Source: Firmicutes bacterium HGW-Firmicutes-9
Lineage (GTDB): Bacteria > Bacillota > Clostridia > Christensenellales > CAG-138
Direction of reading: 5' to 3'
Assembly (NCBI GenBank): GCA_002841395.1
Contig: PGZM01000008.1
Span: 1 to 64,000 of the forward strand
DNA length: 64,000 nt
A program made the translations under genes and the position numbers. The notes below the pieces were generated by a model, which saw only the letters and a program-made list of their open reading frames with translations, was not told the DNA's origin and searched no databases. Position 1 is the stretch's first letter. Each line of letters begins with the position of its first letter. This document shows, piece after piece, positions 18,336 to 27,625 of the stretch.

Positions 18336-18370
18336 GATTTGAATGTGAAACTGTGAGTTCAATATTCGAT
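18303..18370. repeat. Direct repeat right of copB
   Basis: Terminator followed by TTTGAATGTGAAACTG; diverged copy of 15648-15715 in the same orientation. Confidence 0.6.
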
Positions 18371-18394
18371 TAGAATGCTATTGCGTGGGCTTGA

Positions 18395-18961
18395 TTATTG
18401 ATCGACCTGCACGAGCAATTGGCGAAAGATTTCTGCTTCTTCCGGTGTCGCTGTTTTCTTGACCCGGATCACAGCCTTGTCAAATTGATAGATGTAGGCT
18501 CCGATGGCTGCGGTTTCGCTGATGCGTGTGTAGTACTCCGCGCGCGCGGTTGCGGCAACGATGTTGTCATATGTTTCGGCGACGCAATCGATGCTACCGT
18601 TCAGGGTGAAATCAACGCGCTGCGTATATGGCTCCAGTTTGCCTGTCGCCGAGTTCGCGGCGGCGGCTTCATCATATTCAACGATGTCCGAGATGTCTGC
18701 GCCAAAGCTGACCAGTTCATCGATAGCCTCCATCAACGTTAGCGACGAAAGGCGACCAAAGAGGCGCGGGGTCGGGGTCGGAACCTCGGTCGGGGTTGGC
18801 GTCGGGACAGGGGTAGCGGTCGGCTCTGCCGTGACGCTTGTCATTTCGACGACTTCGGGTGTCGGACTGTTGGATTGCAGCGAGCCAATGCCGACCCCGT
18901 CTCCGGCAGCGCAGCCGGTGAGTAACAGCATAACTGCAAGGATGCAGATGATTTTTTTCAT
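18395..18961 (-). CDS. Putative lipoprotein with Thr/Pro linker
   Basis: 188 residues. A signal peptide with lipobox LLTGC (Cys 17) predicts a membrane-anchored lipoprotein. Residues 30-68 form a low-complexity spacer (TPTPTEVPTPTPR type). The globular C-terminal part (about 115 residues) starts with LTLMEAIDELVSFGADISDI and ends in a hydrophilic helix; I do not recognise its family. The same P/T-rich linker style occurs in other exported proteins of this window. Convergent with copB, monocistronic, with GAGAGGAAA before the start. Confidence 0.75.
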   Translation of the reverse strand: MKKIICILAVMLLLTGCAAGDGVGIGSLQSNSPTPEVVEMTSVTAEPTATPVPTPTPTEVPTPTPRLFGRLSSLTLMEAIDELVSFGADISDIVEYDEAAAANSATGKLEPYTQRVDFTLNGSIDCVAETYDNIVAATARAEYYTRISETAAIGAYIYQFDKAVIRVKKTATPEEAEIFRQLLVQVDQ

Positions 18962-19360
18962 GTTTATTTCCTCTCTCTCTGACGTAATATGCCGGGACCA
19001 ATCTGTGATAAAGTATGTTCACGTTACAAGTATTCGTTTGCCGAGCGGCGGGTATTACCGGCCGTTTGACGAGAAACACGAGCATTTTTGCCGGCGTTTC
19101 CGCTGTTTTGCGCGCTTAATAAAAAGACAGCGTTCAGAAACGCTTATTATTGTATAGTTGATTCGGCGAAAAGTCTATATCCGGCATGTGAACACCCCGA
19201 AAACTTGAATCCGTAGATTACCATAAAGAATCCATAATGACGGATGATTTGCTATCTTTTTGTGGATTACTTTCGCGGGAGAAGGCTGAAAAACGGTGAA
19301 ACGATTGATATTATGGTATGCTTACGGTACGATGCAGTTAACCACACAAAGGAGAACACC
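18962..19360. other. Intergenic stretch, promoter only
   Basis: About 400 bp between divergent genes. Apart from the ykvA-like promoter at 19305-19333 I see no coding frame, repeat or stable dyad. Confidence 0.5.
19305..19333 (+). promoter_or_regulatory. Promoter of the YkvA-family gene
   Basis: TTGATA at 19305-19310, a 17-bp spacer, and TACGAT at 19328-19333. Confidence 0.6.
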
Positions 19361-19792
19361 ATGCCAGACGAAACGAAACAGGAGCAGACGCCAGAAATCC
19401 TCAACGAAGAGGAAGTGCAGGCGCGGTTTGACAAGAGCAAGGAAAAGGCGAAGAAGATTCTCGAGGATCGGGACAAGATGGATCGCTTTCTGGAGCGACT
19501 GGAGAAGAAGCTGAAGCATATTCCGGTAGTCGGCGGGATTCTCTCGGAGATTCCGGTGCTGATCGCGCTCGTGAAGGCGTTTTTGGAAAAGCGCTATCTG
19601 GAGATTCCGATCGGCTCCGTGATCGCGATCGTCGGCGCGCTGATCTACTTTCTCAGCCCGATCGACCTGGTGCCGGATTTTCTGCCTGCCATCGGCCTCG
19701 TTGATGATGCGGCTGTGCTGACGCTTGCGTTCAAGCTTGTGCATGACGATGTGAAAGAATACAAGGCTTGGAGAGAGAAAAATAAAGCATAG
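19361..19792 (+). CDS. YkvA family (DUF1232) membrane protein
   Basis: 143 residues from ATG 19361 (AAAGGAG 8 nt upstream). A charged N-terminal coil of about 55 residues (KSKEKAKKILEDRDKMDRFL) precedes a hydrophobic segment (IGSVIAIVGALIYFLSPIDL). The block YFLSPIDLVPDFLPAIGLVD is the DUF1232/YkvA signature. The family consists of small membrane-associated proteins of unknown role. It is a single-gene unit with its own promoter. Confidence 0.85.
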   Translation: MPDETKQEQTPEILNEEEVQARFDKSKEKAKKILEDRDKMDRFLERLEKKLKHIPVVGGILSEIPVLIALVKAFLEKRYLEIPIGSVIAIVGALIYFLSPIDLVPDFLPAIGLVDDAAVLTLAFKLVHDDVKEYKAWREKNKA

Positions 19793-19824
19793 CGTAAGCA
19801 TGAATAGAAATCTTATTGATTTAC

Positions 19825-19853
19825 TTGACGCGGGGAGCCTGTAGGAATACTAT
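19825..19853 (+). promoter_or_regulatory. Promoter of the epimerase gene
   Basis: TTGACG at 19825-19830, a 17-bp spacer, and TACTAT at 19848-19853. Confidence 0.55.
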
Positions 19854-19930
19854 AAAATTAATACGCATATATACAGTAAAGGTGAACTGATTATGCAATT
19901 TTTCGCCTCGCTTTTAAGGAGAATTGAAAT

Positions 19931-20940
19931 ATGGGAAAAAAGAAACTTGTTTTAGGCGCAACAGGATTTGTTGGCTCCGCGGTCATGCGAGAATTGTTGA
20001 AGGACGGAAATGAAGTCAAAGTTGTTTTGCGAAAAAGCAGCAACACGTCCAACATCGATCCGTATGATGTCGAGCGTGTGTTTGCGGATATGACAGACAC
20101 CGATTCCATGAAGAAAGCACTGGCTGGTTGCGACACACTGTATATCACCGCGGCATATTTTGCGCACTGGACACCAACGCCGAAAAAGCTCTACGAGGTC
20201 AATGTTGGCGGGACAAAGGCTACGCTGCAAGCGGCTCTTGAGATGGGGACAGAGAAGGTCGTCTACACCAGCACCAACAATACATTGGCGCGCACGGCGC
20301 ACCGCCGGTGGATGAAAACGAAGACTTTAATCAATGGGATATTGACGATGACTATTCCAAGTCGAAATATCTGGCGGAAGTGGAAGCATATAAATATGGC
20401 GCAAGAGGCGTGCCGATTGTCATTGTAAATCCTACATTCGTCATTGGAACACATGACATTCGGCCAACGCCTTCGGGTCGCATGATCATCGACGTTGCGT
20501 CAGGCAAGGAAGATCTATATATGGATGCGCGAACCAATATCATCGATGTGGATGATGTCGCGCGCGGTGAAATCCTGGCCGCACAAAAAGGAAGAATCGG
20601 AGAACGATATATCCTTGGGAACACGAACGTAAACATCCCCGAGTTTTACAGACTGATTGCGGAAATCGCGGGGGTCAAAGCGCCGAGAATTAAGGTTCCG
20701 TATCCGCTTGCGCTTTTGGCAGGGCATATCTTTACGACGCAGGCGGCCATCACCGGAAAGCAGCCGTTTGTGACAGCGGGTGAAGTGAAGATCGGCCATC
20801 GCGGTGAATGGTATGACTGTTCAAAAGCGTTCAATGAACTCGGCATGCCGCGCACGCCGCTGCCGGAGACAATCAAAAAAGCCATTACCTGGTTTAGGGA
20901 GAACGGGTATCTTCCGCAAGTGAACAGCGAAAAAAACTGA
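19931..20940 (+). pseudogene. NAD(P)-dependent epimerase/dehydratase, frameshifted
   Basis: An extended short-chain dehydrogenase with the Rossmann motif GATGFVGSAV at residues 9-18, VVYTSTNNTL at the catalytic Ser/Thr strand, and YSKSKYLAE (YxxxK) downstream. The frame reads normally to about 20287, then shifts. Adding one G to the GG at 20287-20288 restores a continuous 336-residue protein (TLGAHGAPPVDENEDF across the join). The total length of 1,010 nt is one short of a multiple of three, consistent with a single deletion. With a strong GGAG start site and no other damage this may be a recent mutation or a sequencing error. The family (NmrA/dihydroflavonol-reductase-like) acts on varied substrates, and no pathway neighbour identifies this one. 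Confidence 0.8.
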
Positions 20941-21059
20941 AGCGCAGATTGCATGGATAAACACACAGCAATAGAATAGATCACCACATACTTGACGTTT
21001 TTTCGGTGGAGAGTAGATGCACGCGCATGCTATACTCACAGCAAAGTGAGGATAGAAAA

Positions 21060-22100
21060 ATGACAGACAATGAACGATATACGGCGCTGGTCGAGAAAGA
21101 CCCCGCCTACGACGGCGCGTTTTTCGCGGCGGTGAAGACCACGGGAATCTTCTGCCGGACGACCTGCACCGCGCGCAAGCCCAAGCGCGAGAACGTCAGC
21201 TTTTATGACACAGTGCACGATGCGCTTTCCGCAGGATATCGCCCGTGCAAGATTTGCAGGCCTTTGGAGAGCGCGAATCATATCCCCAAAGAGATCTCGG
21301 ACTTGCTTGCCGAGGTGCAGGCAAACCCGCAGTTCCGCATCACGGAATGGGAGCTCAAGCAGCGCGGGTTTGACCCGAACACGCTGCGCAGATGGTTTCA
21401 GAAGCACTATGGCATGACGTTTCAGGCGTTTTGCCGGATGAACCGCATCAACACGGCGTTTGGCGCGATCCGGGACGGCAACAGCGTGCTGGATGCGGCG
21501 TTGGACAGCGGCTACGCCTCGACCAGCGGATTTTCCACCGCGTTTGACAAGATTATGGGCACGGCACCCGGCAAAGCGAAGAAGAAACCCGCGAACGTGC
21601 TGGTCTATGAGCGGTTCGATGCGCCGCTTGGGCCGATGGTAGCGGTTGCGAGCGAAACGGGGCTGAACCTATTGGAGTTTGGCGACCGTCGCATGCTGGA
21701 GAGCGAGTTTGCCGACCTGCAAAAGCGGCTCAACGCGGTGCTCCTGCCCGGCTCAAACGAGTTCACGAAGGCTGCGATTCAGCAGATCGGCGAGTATTTC
21801 GCGGGCACAAGAACGACATTTGACGTGCCGCTGCACGCGCCGGGAACAGACTTTCAGCAGCGCGTCTGGGAGGCGCTGCGCGAAATTCCGTATGGCGAAA
21901 TCCGCTCCTATGGCGAGCTCGCCGCTGCGATGCACGAACCCAAGGCGGTGCGCGCGGTAGGCACGGCGAACGGCATGAACCGCATCGCGATCATGATCCC
22001 GTGCCATCGGGTGATCGGAGCGGACGGCGCGCTGACGGGCTATGGCGGCGGTCTCTGGCGGAAAGACTGGCTACTCAAGCATGAGCAGGAGCATAAGTAA
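21060..22100 (+). CDS. ada: Ada-type methylphosphotriester/O6-methylguanine repair protein and regulator
   Basis: 346 residues from ATG 21060 (GTGAGG 8 nt upstream). Residues 15-75 form the zinc-binding Ada domain with FCRTTC and CKIC, where the first cysteine takes methyl groups from phosphotriesters. An AraC-type helix-turn-helix follows (about 95-180, SVLDAALDSGYASTSGFSTA). The C-terminal half is the O6-methylguanine methyltransferase with IPCHRVIG, the acceptor cysteine, and an RAVGTANG loop. All catalytic residues are present, so one protein senses and repairs alkylation damage. A TGCTATACT extended -10 lies just upstream. Terminator at 22104-22137. Confidence 0.93.
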   Translation: MTDNERYTALVEKDPAYDGAFFAAVKTTGIFCRTTCTARKPKRENVSFYDTVHDALSAGYRPCKICRPLESANHIPKEISDLLAEVQANPQFRITEWELKQRGFDPNTLRRWFQKHYGMTFQAFCRMNRINTAFGAIRDGNSVLDAALDSGYASTSGFSTAFDKIMGTAPGKAKKKPANVLVYERFDAPLGPMVAVASETGLNLLEFGDRRMLESEFADLQKRLNAVLLPGSNEFTKAAIQQIGEYFAGTRTTFDVPLHAPGTDFQQRVWEALREIPYGEIRSYGELAAAMHEPKAVRAVGTANGMNRIAIMIPCHRVIGADGALTGYGGGLWRKDWLLKHEQEHK

Positions 22101-22103
22101 CAA

Positions 22104-22137
22104 CAAAAAAACAAAGCCAAGAGGCTTTGTTTTTTTA
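22104..22137. terminator. Bidirectional terminator between ada and the acyltransferase gene
   Basis: ACAAAGCC/GGCTTTGT with an AAGA loop, flanked by an A-run on one side and a T-run on the other. Confidence 0.9.
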
Positions 22138-22156
22138 ATTAGAGTTGAGCGTGTGA

Positions 22157-23224
22157 TTATGAATCCGTCTTTTTTGCAGGCGATATTCTCTTGAACAGCT
22201 GCAACAGCCAGTCGGAGACTTTGCTCAAAAGCAGACTTGCAGCGGTGATCAACAGAATCAGCGCAAGGTTGTCCAGCGCAGGATGGTGGAGACCCACGAC
22301 ATCCCGATAAATGTAATACAGCAGCTCCTGCGTGCAATAAAACGCGAGGCTGATGGAACCAAAGAAGCCGAAGAATTTTTGGATGGGAGAAAGTTCCCGC
22401 CGGATGACGCGTTTTGCGAACCACGGCACGAGAAACACGATGCCGAGCGTGAGCAGTATGTTTGGAAACGCCGCGTTGGAGACGGGAAAAAGAAGCTCCA
22501 TCTTCATGACGTTGGTCAGATACGCGAGGAATACGCCGATCAGCAGCATGATACCTGCTGCGAGCGGGAACCAGCGCGGCAGGATGTCGTCTCCGTCCTT
22601 CATCTTTTGCCCGCAATATACGCCGATGAGGAAGATCGGGATGCGGTTGGTGAAGCCGTAGAAGTCCTCACGCAGCGTGTTTTTGAGCAGGATGGAAAGC
22701 GCAAGCCAAACCGTAAGTACGACGAACAGGAAGAGTGACCGATGCTTGCTCCGCGAAAACAGCGCGTAGTACGCGGGGAAGAACAGATATAGCGTCAGAA
22801 TCGCGGGCACATACCAAAGGAAGCCGTACATACTCTTCGTATAGAAATAGACGCCGGAGATGCGCGCGAAAAACAGGCCGACGCTCCAATGCTGATAGAG
22901 CGCGTAACAGACCGCCATGATCAGAAACGGAATCAGGATGCGCTCCAATCGGCGTTTGTAAAAGCACCAGACGCTGCCTTTTTGCATCGAGAACACGAGT
23001 CCGCCGCCGGAGAGGAAGAAAAAGATGTCTACGCCAGCAAAGCCGACGTATTTGATGATCGACTCCAGCCGGCCAAGCACGGGAACGCCGCCCAGCATCG
23101 GCTGCCAGACGTGAAAGACGAAGATCCACAGCGCAGCAAAGCCCATCAGCCCCGGTTTGAGGGCGAATGTGTCGGCTATGCGCATCGGTTCAGGTGGGTT
23201 TGCTTGAACGGAATGGTGCTCCAT
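22157..23224 (-). CDS. Acyltransferase family 3 membrane protein
   Basis: 355 residues from ATG 23224 (AAAGGA 7 nt upstream); the frame extends further without a better start. About ten hydrophobic helices. The order LWIFVFHVWQP (helix 1, with the catalytic-type His), GVDIFFFLSGGGLVF, then FYKRRLERILIPFLI is the pattern of acyltransferase-3 (OafA-like) enzymes, which acetylate or otherwise acylate cell-surface sugars. It is convergent with ada and lies alone between terminators, so the acceptor glycan cannot be inferred. Confidence 0.85.
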   Translation of the reverse strand: MEHHSVQANPPEPMRIADTFALKPGLMGFAALWIFVFHVWQPMLGGVPVLGRLESIIKYVGFAGVDIFFFLSGGGLVFSMQKGSVWCFYKRRLERILIPFLIMAVCYALYQHWSVGLFFARISGVYFYTKSMYGFLWYVPAILTLYLFFPAYYALFSRSKHRSLFLFVVLTVWLALSILLKNTLREDFYGFTNRIPIFLIGVYCGQKMKDGDDILPRWFPLAAGIMLLIGVFLAYLTNVMKMELLFPVSNAAFPNILLTLGIVFLVPWFAKRVIRRELSPIQKFFGFFGSISLAFYCTQELLYYIYRDVVGLHHPALDNLALILLITAASLLLSKVSDWLLQLFKRISPAKKTDS

Positions 23225-23388
23225 GCGTACATCCTTTTTCAGACTCGGCGTATGATGCCGTAAGACAATCTTACACCAGAGTTTGCAGGCGGTACAAGCC
23301 CCGCATGAAAGAATCGGACGGTGTGCTGTACGGCACAGAGAAATGCGAGTAGAATGAAGGTAGAACATTAGGAAAAGAGGGCGTTTGC

Positions 23389-23877
23389 ATGAAGATCGGA
23401 GATGTTGCGGAGGCGATGACCGCCTACAACGCGGGCGACGCAAAACGGATCAATCACATGATGAAGGTGTTCGGCTTTGCTAAGACCATCGGCGAGCGGG
23501 AAGGGCTGGACGCGCGGACGCAGGAGATTCTGGAGATCACGGCGCTGACGCACGATATCGGCATCCGCAATAGCGAGCGAAAATTCGACAGCTGCTCCGG
23601 CGAACATCAGCAGCAAGAGGGACCGCCGGAGGCGCGGATGCTGCTCACCCCGCTTGGCGTGGAGGAGTCGGTCATCGAACGCGTCTGCTGGCTGATTGCG
23701 CACCACCACACGTACGCGGACATTCAGGGTATGGATTATCAGATTCTGGTCGAGGCGGACTTCCTGGTCAACGCCTATGAAGAAGAGATGGACGAGGACG
23801 CAATCCGCACCGTACGCGACAAGATGTTCCGCACGAACACAGGCGTTGAGCTGATGAATCTGCTGTACTTTTCCTGA
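23389..23877 (+). CDS. HD-domain phosphohydrolase
   Basis: 162 residues. The metal-binding pattern is complete: H (RINHMMKV) near residue 22, the HD pair in ALTHDIGI near 57, H in the HHHTYAD cluster near 106, and D in EADFLVN near 123. Such small HD proteins hydrolyse nucleotides or similar phosphoesters; the substrate is not evident. AAGAGGGCG precedes the ATG. It lies 80 bp upstream of the ABC-F gene, which has its own -10-like TATGAT. Confidence 0.88.
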   Translation: MKIGDVAEAMTAYNAGDAKRINHMMKVFGFAKTIGEREGLDARTQEILEITALTHDIGIRNSERKFDSCSGEHQQQEGPPEARMLLTPLGVEESVIERVCWLIAHHHTYADIQGMDYQILVEADFLVNAYEEEMDEDAIRTVRDKMFRTNTGVELMNLLYFS

Positions 23878-23958
23878 GCAATTGCGCGGATTTGCTAGGT
23901 TTTTCGGGCGAACTGTGGTATGATATCGGTTGTTTTGAGAGAAAGCAGGTAAGATATC

Positions 23959-25572
23959 ATGATCAGCGCACGCAACGTATCCCTTCAATTCGGCGGCAGG
24001 CCGCTGTTTGAACACGTGGATATACAGTTTACCAATGGAAATTGCTACGGCCTTATCGGCGCGAACGGAACGGGGAAATCGACATTTCTCCGCATCCTCT
24101 CCGGCGAGCTGGAGCCGAACAAGGGCGAGGTCTTCGTTACCCCCGGCGAGCGAATCGCGGTGTTACGGCAGGATCACTACGCCTTTGACCAATACACCGT
24201 CATGGAGACGGTCATCATGGGCTATGAGCGGCTGCATGAACTCACGCAGCTCAAGGAAGAGCTCTACGCCAAAGCGGACTTCAACGACGAGGACGGCATT
24301 CGTCTGGCAGAGTTGGAAGGCGAGTTTGCCGAGCGCGACGGTTGGAGCGCGGAGTCGAACGTCGAAATCCTGCTCAACGGCCTCGGCATCCCGGGAGATC
24401 TGCACTATGCGCCCATGGCGGAGCTGGACGGCCCGATCAAGGTCAAGGTGCTGCTCGCGCAGGCGCTGTTCGCAAAGCCGGACATCCTGCTGCTTGACGA
24501 ACCGACGAACAACCTCGACATCTACGCCATCCATTGGCTCGAGGAGTTTTTGCTCGATTTCCCGAACACCGTGATCGTCGTTTCCCATGATCGCCACTTC
24601 CTGAACAAGGTTTGCACGCACATCGTGGACATCGACTACAGCAAGATGCAGATGTACGTCGGCAACTACGATTTCTGGTATGAATACACCCAGCTTGCCG
24701 CGCGTCAGGAAAAGGACAAGCGCAAGCAGAACGAGCAAAAGGCGAAGGAGTTGCAGGAGTTCATCGCGCGATTCTCCGCAAACGCCAGCAAGAGCAAGCA
24801 GGCGACTTCGCGCAAGAAGATGCTCGACAACCTCGACATGGGCAACTTTGCGCCGTCGTCGAGACGTTATCCGTTCATCCACTTCAAGCCCGACCGCGAG
24901 GTGGGCAACGATATTCTCGCCGTCAACGGGCTGACGAAGAACATCGGCGGCAGAAACGTGCTCAACAACGTGAGCTTCGTGGTCGTTGGCGGGGACAGGG
25001 TCGCGTTTGTGGGCGAGGATGAAATCGCGCGCACGACGTTGTTTCAGATTCTCATGGGCGAGATGGAGCCGGATTCCGGCAGCTTCAAGTGGGGCGTGAC
25101 CACAACGCAGGCATATCTGCCGAGCGACAACAGCGAATATTTCGACGGTGTGACCTATTCGTTGGTCGATTGGCTGCGGCAGTTCTCCAAGGATCAGTAC
25201 GAGACCACGATCCGCGGCTGGCTGGGGCGGCTGCTCTTCTCCGGCGAAGAAGCGCTCAAGGAGGCGCGTGTGCTCTCCGGCGGCGAAAAGAACCGCTGCA
25301 TGCTCGCTAAGATGATGCTCTCCGGCGCGAATGTGCTCATCCTCGACGAGCCGACGAACCACCTCGACCTCGAGGCGATCACCGCGCTCAACGAAGGCAT
25401 GACGGAGTTCACGGGCGTGATGCTCTTTACCTCGCACGATCATCAGATCACGCAGACGGTCGCCAACCGCATCATCGAGATTCTGCCCGGTGGTGTAATC
25501 GACAAGCGCGAAAACTATGACGAATACATCGAGAACGAAGACGTGAAGAGAATGCGCGAGCTTTGGAGCTGA
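23959..25572 (+). CDS. ABC-F family ATPase (YbiT-like), one ATP site degenerate
   Basis: 537 residues with two nucleotide-binding domains and no membrane part. NBD1 has Walker A GANGTGKS (residues 34-41) and LLLDEPTNNLD, but the signature LSGGEK is replaced by LDGPIK (156-161). NBD2 has LSGGEKNR and LILDEPTNHLD, but its Walker A reads GEDEIARTT (352-360), with Arg for the essential Lys. The linker between them is basic and helical. Both defects fall in the same composite site, leaving the NBD1-Walker/NBD2-signature site intact. ABC-F proteins act on ribosomes in translation or antibiotic protection. A terminator follows. Confidence 0.9.
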   Translation: MISARNVSLQFGGRPLFEHVDIQFTNGNCYGLIGANGTGKSTFLRILSGELEPNKGEVFVTPGERIAVLRQDHYAFDQYTVMETVIMGYERLHELTQLKEELYAKADFNDEDGIRLAELEGEFAERDGWSAESNVEILLNGLGIPGDLHYAPMAELDGPIKVKVLLAQALFAKPDILLLDEPTNNLDIYAIHWLEEFLLDFPNTVIVVSHDRHFLNKVCTHIVDIDYSKMQMYVGNYDFWYEYTQLAARQEKDKRKQNEQKAKELQEFIARFSANASKSKQATSRKKMLDNLDMGNFAPSSRRYPFIHFKPDREVGNDILAVNGLTKNIGGRNVLNNVSFVVVGGDRVAFVGEDEIARTTLFQILMGEMEPDSGSFKWGVTTTQAYLPSDNSEYFDGVTYSLVDWLRQFSKDQYETTIRGWLGRLLFSGEEALKEARVLSGGEKNRCMLAKMMLSGANVLILDEPTNHLDLEAITALNEGMTEFTGVMLFTSHDHQITQTVANRIIEILPGGVIDKRENYDEYIENEDVKRMRELWS

Positions 25573-25590
25573 GAAACAGGGTAAGTAAAA

Positions 25591-25620
25591 GGGTGCTGTC
25601 AAAAGACAGCACCCTTTTTG
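25591..25620. terminator. Terminator of the ABC-F gene
   Basis: GGGTGCTGTC/GACAGCACCC with an AAAA loop and TTTTT. Confidence 0.9.
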
Positions 25621-25632
25621 AGTTGGGTTTGT

Positions 25633-27093
25633 TTAGTTTTTCGGAAGCGGGACGGGGATTTCGACCAGGGGCACAAAGTTGGTTTGGGTTTTCACTTCTC
25701 CGCTTGAAAGCGTGTATAATTCACCGTTGAGTAAGTCAGTACCATTGTAAGTTTCGATGTAGGCAAGGTAGAGTTTCATAACGACCGAGGGATTACTATC
25801 GTATTGATCGGGGAAGACGGGGAGAAAGTATGCCAATTCATCAAGTCCGAAATGATCTGGAGTTGGAGCTTCCGATACAAACGCATCATCGATATAGAGA
25901 TCGTTTGCTATTCCATCCTTGGTGAAATTATCATATATGTCTCGCCATGTCACTTCCAAGAGACTGCTGATCATATCACTTGTCCAGTCCGCAGGCGCTT
26001 CTTCGAGCGTGATACTCACTTTAATGCCGGTCGGAAGATACTCATAGTTTGCTTTGAGTTTAATGCCATCCAAAGAAACCTTCTTAGTCTCCTTTGTTGA
26101 GGATTCATCGCCCTCTCCATAATGCGTGATGGTAAGATAGTACTCTCCGGAAAGAGGAATGAGCGTTTCGGCTCCGTCTGCCGATTGCGAATTACCCTTC
26201 GTTGTATCAAACGTGAATGTGTGCGTGATGATCGCGACTGTTGCACCGTAATCCATCGCGTCATTCTCGCAGACACGGATATTTTGTGTAATGGTAATCA
26301 CACCGTTGGGTAGAGGTGTTGCCGGATCAATCACAAAATCAGAATATAGAACGACATGATCGGCAGTCGATAACGAGGATTCGTCTTGAATCGGTGTGAT
26401 GCCGCCGCCTGAATTTATCAACGGGTAGACCATCGGATCACCCGCTACGGTGTATGTAGCGCTGTCCAATAACGCATCGACGGAAAGCTTGCTGCCGGAG
26501 TGAATACCAAAGCCTTCCATAAACTCCCGCACATGTTCGTTGGTCGTGTAGAGATTCGTGTTCCAGATCAGCTGGTTGCCATCGTAGAGCACCTCCGCAA
26601 TCTCAGGACGGATATCGCGAAGCCAATCCCAGTTTTCCTCTGCAAACGAGTCATGACCGTTTTGTGCACGGAAATCGATATACTCCTGATTGTTTGGCAG
26701 CTCCGACATGAGCGTAATGGTAAAGTCCCCATCCTGCGGAGCCGCGGCGGCAATCGCCTCGTCGATCGACGGGACAGGCGTGCGATCCGCCGGGTCCTGA
26801 TTCATATAACGGCTTGGCGTAAAGATGCGGCCGATGAACTCCGAAACTGCGAGCGCGGCCTTCGGGAACGCGACAAAGAACATCACCACGGCGATGAGGC
26901 ACGCCGCAATGGGCAGCAGCGTCTTGCGAATGCGGTTGCGGGCAAGCGCTTTTGGCGCGGCTTTTTTTAACACAGCTGCGCGAATTCTGCGCGAGGCCGC
27001 AAGGCTCAGCGGCAGATCGGACACGCCGGAGAGCAGCTGCTGCGTTTGCGAAACGTTGAGCGCAGGAAAGCGCGGCGAACGATTACTTGTCAT
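25633..27093 (-). CDS. DUF4179-type membrane anti-sigma factor candidate
   Basis: 486 residues from ATG 27093 (AAGGAGG upstream). A short cytoplasmic N-terminus with a basic helix, one membrane helix at about residues 55-75 (LLPIAACLIAVVMFFVAFP), then AVSEFIGRIF and a long extracellular part rich in acidic and Thr/Ser residues. The start overlaps the stop of the ECF sigma gene by 11 bp, the usual coupling of a sigma factor with its membrane-bound regulator. The order fits DUF4179 proteins of Firmicutes. Presumed role: bind and hold the sigma factor until an envelope signal arrives. Confidence 0.8.
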   Translation of the reverse strand: MTSNRSPRFPALNVSQTQQLLSGVSDLPLSLAASRRIRAAVLKKAAPKALARNRIRKTLLPIAACLIAVVMFFVAFPKAALAVSEFIGRIFTPSRYMNQDPADRTPVPSIDEAIAAAAPQDGDFTITLMSELPNNQEYIDFRAQNGHDSFAEENWDWLRDIRPEIAEVLYDGNQLIWNTNLYTTNEHVREFMEGFGIHSGSKLSVDALLDSATYTVAGDPMVYPLINSGGGITPIQDESSLSTADHVVLYSDFVIDPATPLPNGVITITQNIRVCENDAMDYGATVAIITHTFTFDTTKGNSQSADGAETLIPLSGEYYLTITHYGEGDESSTKETKKVSLDGIKLKANYEYLPTGIKVSITLEEAPADWTSDMISSLLEVTWRDIYDNFTKDGIANDLYIDDAFVSEAPTPDHFGLDELAYFLPVFPDQYDSNPSVVMKLYLAYIETYNGTDLLNGELYTLSSGEVKTQTNFVPLVEIPVPLPKN

Positions 27094-27625
27094 ACAGATT
27101 TCCTCCTTTCGAGAGGCGGTTAAGTTTTGCGAGCGCGCGGCGCATGCGCTGATCAATCGTGTTTTGCTTGAGACCGAGTAGCTTAGCAATCTGCTTGCTC
27201 GGCAGATTGAAATAGTAGCGGTAGAGAATGATCTTGCAGTCCGGCTCGCCGAGCGCGAGAATCGCGTTCACGAGCGCCTCCGCTTCCAGATTGCGAATCG
27301 CGGCGGACTCCGTCTCTTCACTGGACAAGGCAAGCTCGTCCAATAGCACTTCCTTTGCGCTTGCTCGCTTGTTCAGTCGATTGATGGCGAGATTGCGCGC
27401 CGTTGCGCAGAGATACGCTTTGACGGAACCTTGTGAAAAATCCAGTCGCTCCCGGCCATTATAGACCACGAGAAACGCATCGCTCACGCATTCCTCGATC
27501 TCTTCGTGAGAGGAGCGTCCGAGCACCGCCGCGGCAGCATGATAAACCAAACCCGTGTACGCGCTGAGCATTTGATTGAGCGCGCGTTCCGGATCGCGCC
27601 GGAGCAGTTCGGTGACAGCATCCAT
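27083..27625 (-). CDS. ECF-type RNA polymerase sigma factor
   Basis: 180 residues from ATG 27625 (AGGAGG 7 nt upstream); an in-frame extension to 27664 lacks a ribosome site. Region 2 is seen at residues 10-80 (EECVSDAFLVVYNGRERLDF and then VKAYLCATARNLAINRLNKR). Region 4 is a helix-turn-helix at 125-170 (YYFNLPSKQIAKLLGLKQNT). Translationally coupled to the downstream membrane protein. A near-palindrome centred on GAGAATTCTC (about 27650-27660) lies in the promoter region and could be an autoregulatory site. Confidence 0.93.
   Translation of the reverse strand: MDAVTELLRRDPERALNQMLSAYTGLVYHAAAAVLGRSSHEEIEECVSDAFLVVYNGRERLDFSQGSVKAYLCATARNLAINRLNKRASAKEVLLDELALSSEETESAAIRNLEAEALVNAILALGEPDCKIILYRYYFNLPSKQIAKLLGLKQNTIDQRMRRALAKLNRLSKGGNLYDK

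Noticed and set aside
24163-25602. Long open frame antisense to the ABC-F gene
   Set aside because: Codon-position composition of the GC-rich sense gene creates it; no ribosome site and low-complexity sequence. Similar antisense frames over iorA, katG, the PBP and the topoisomerase genes were rejected for the same reason.
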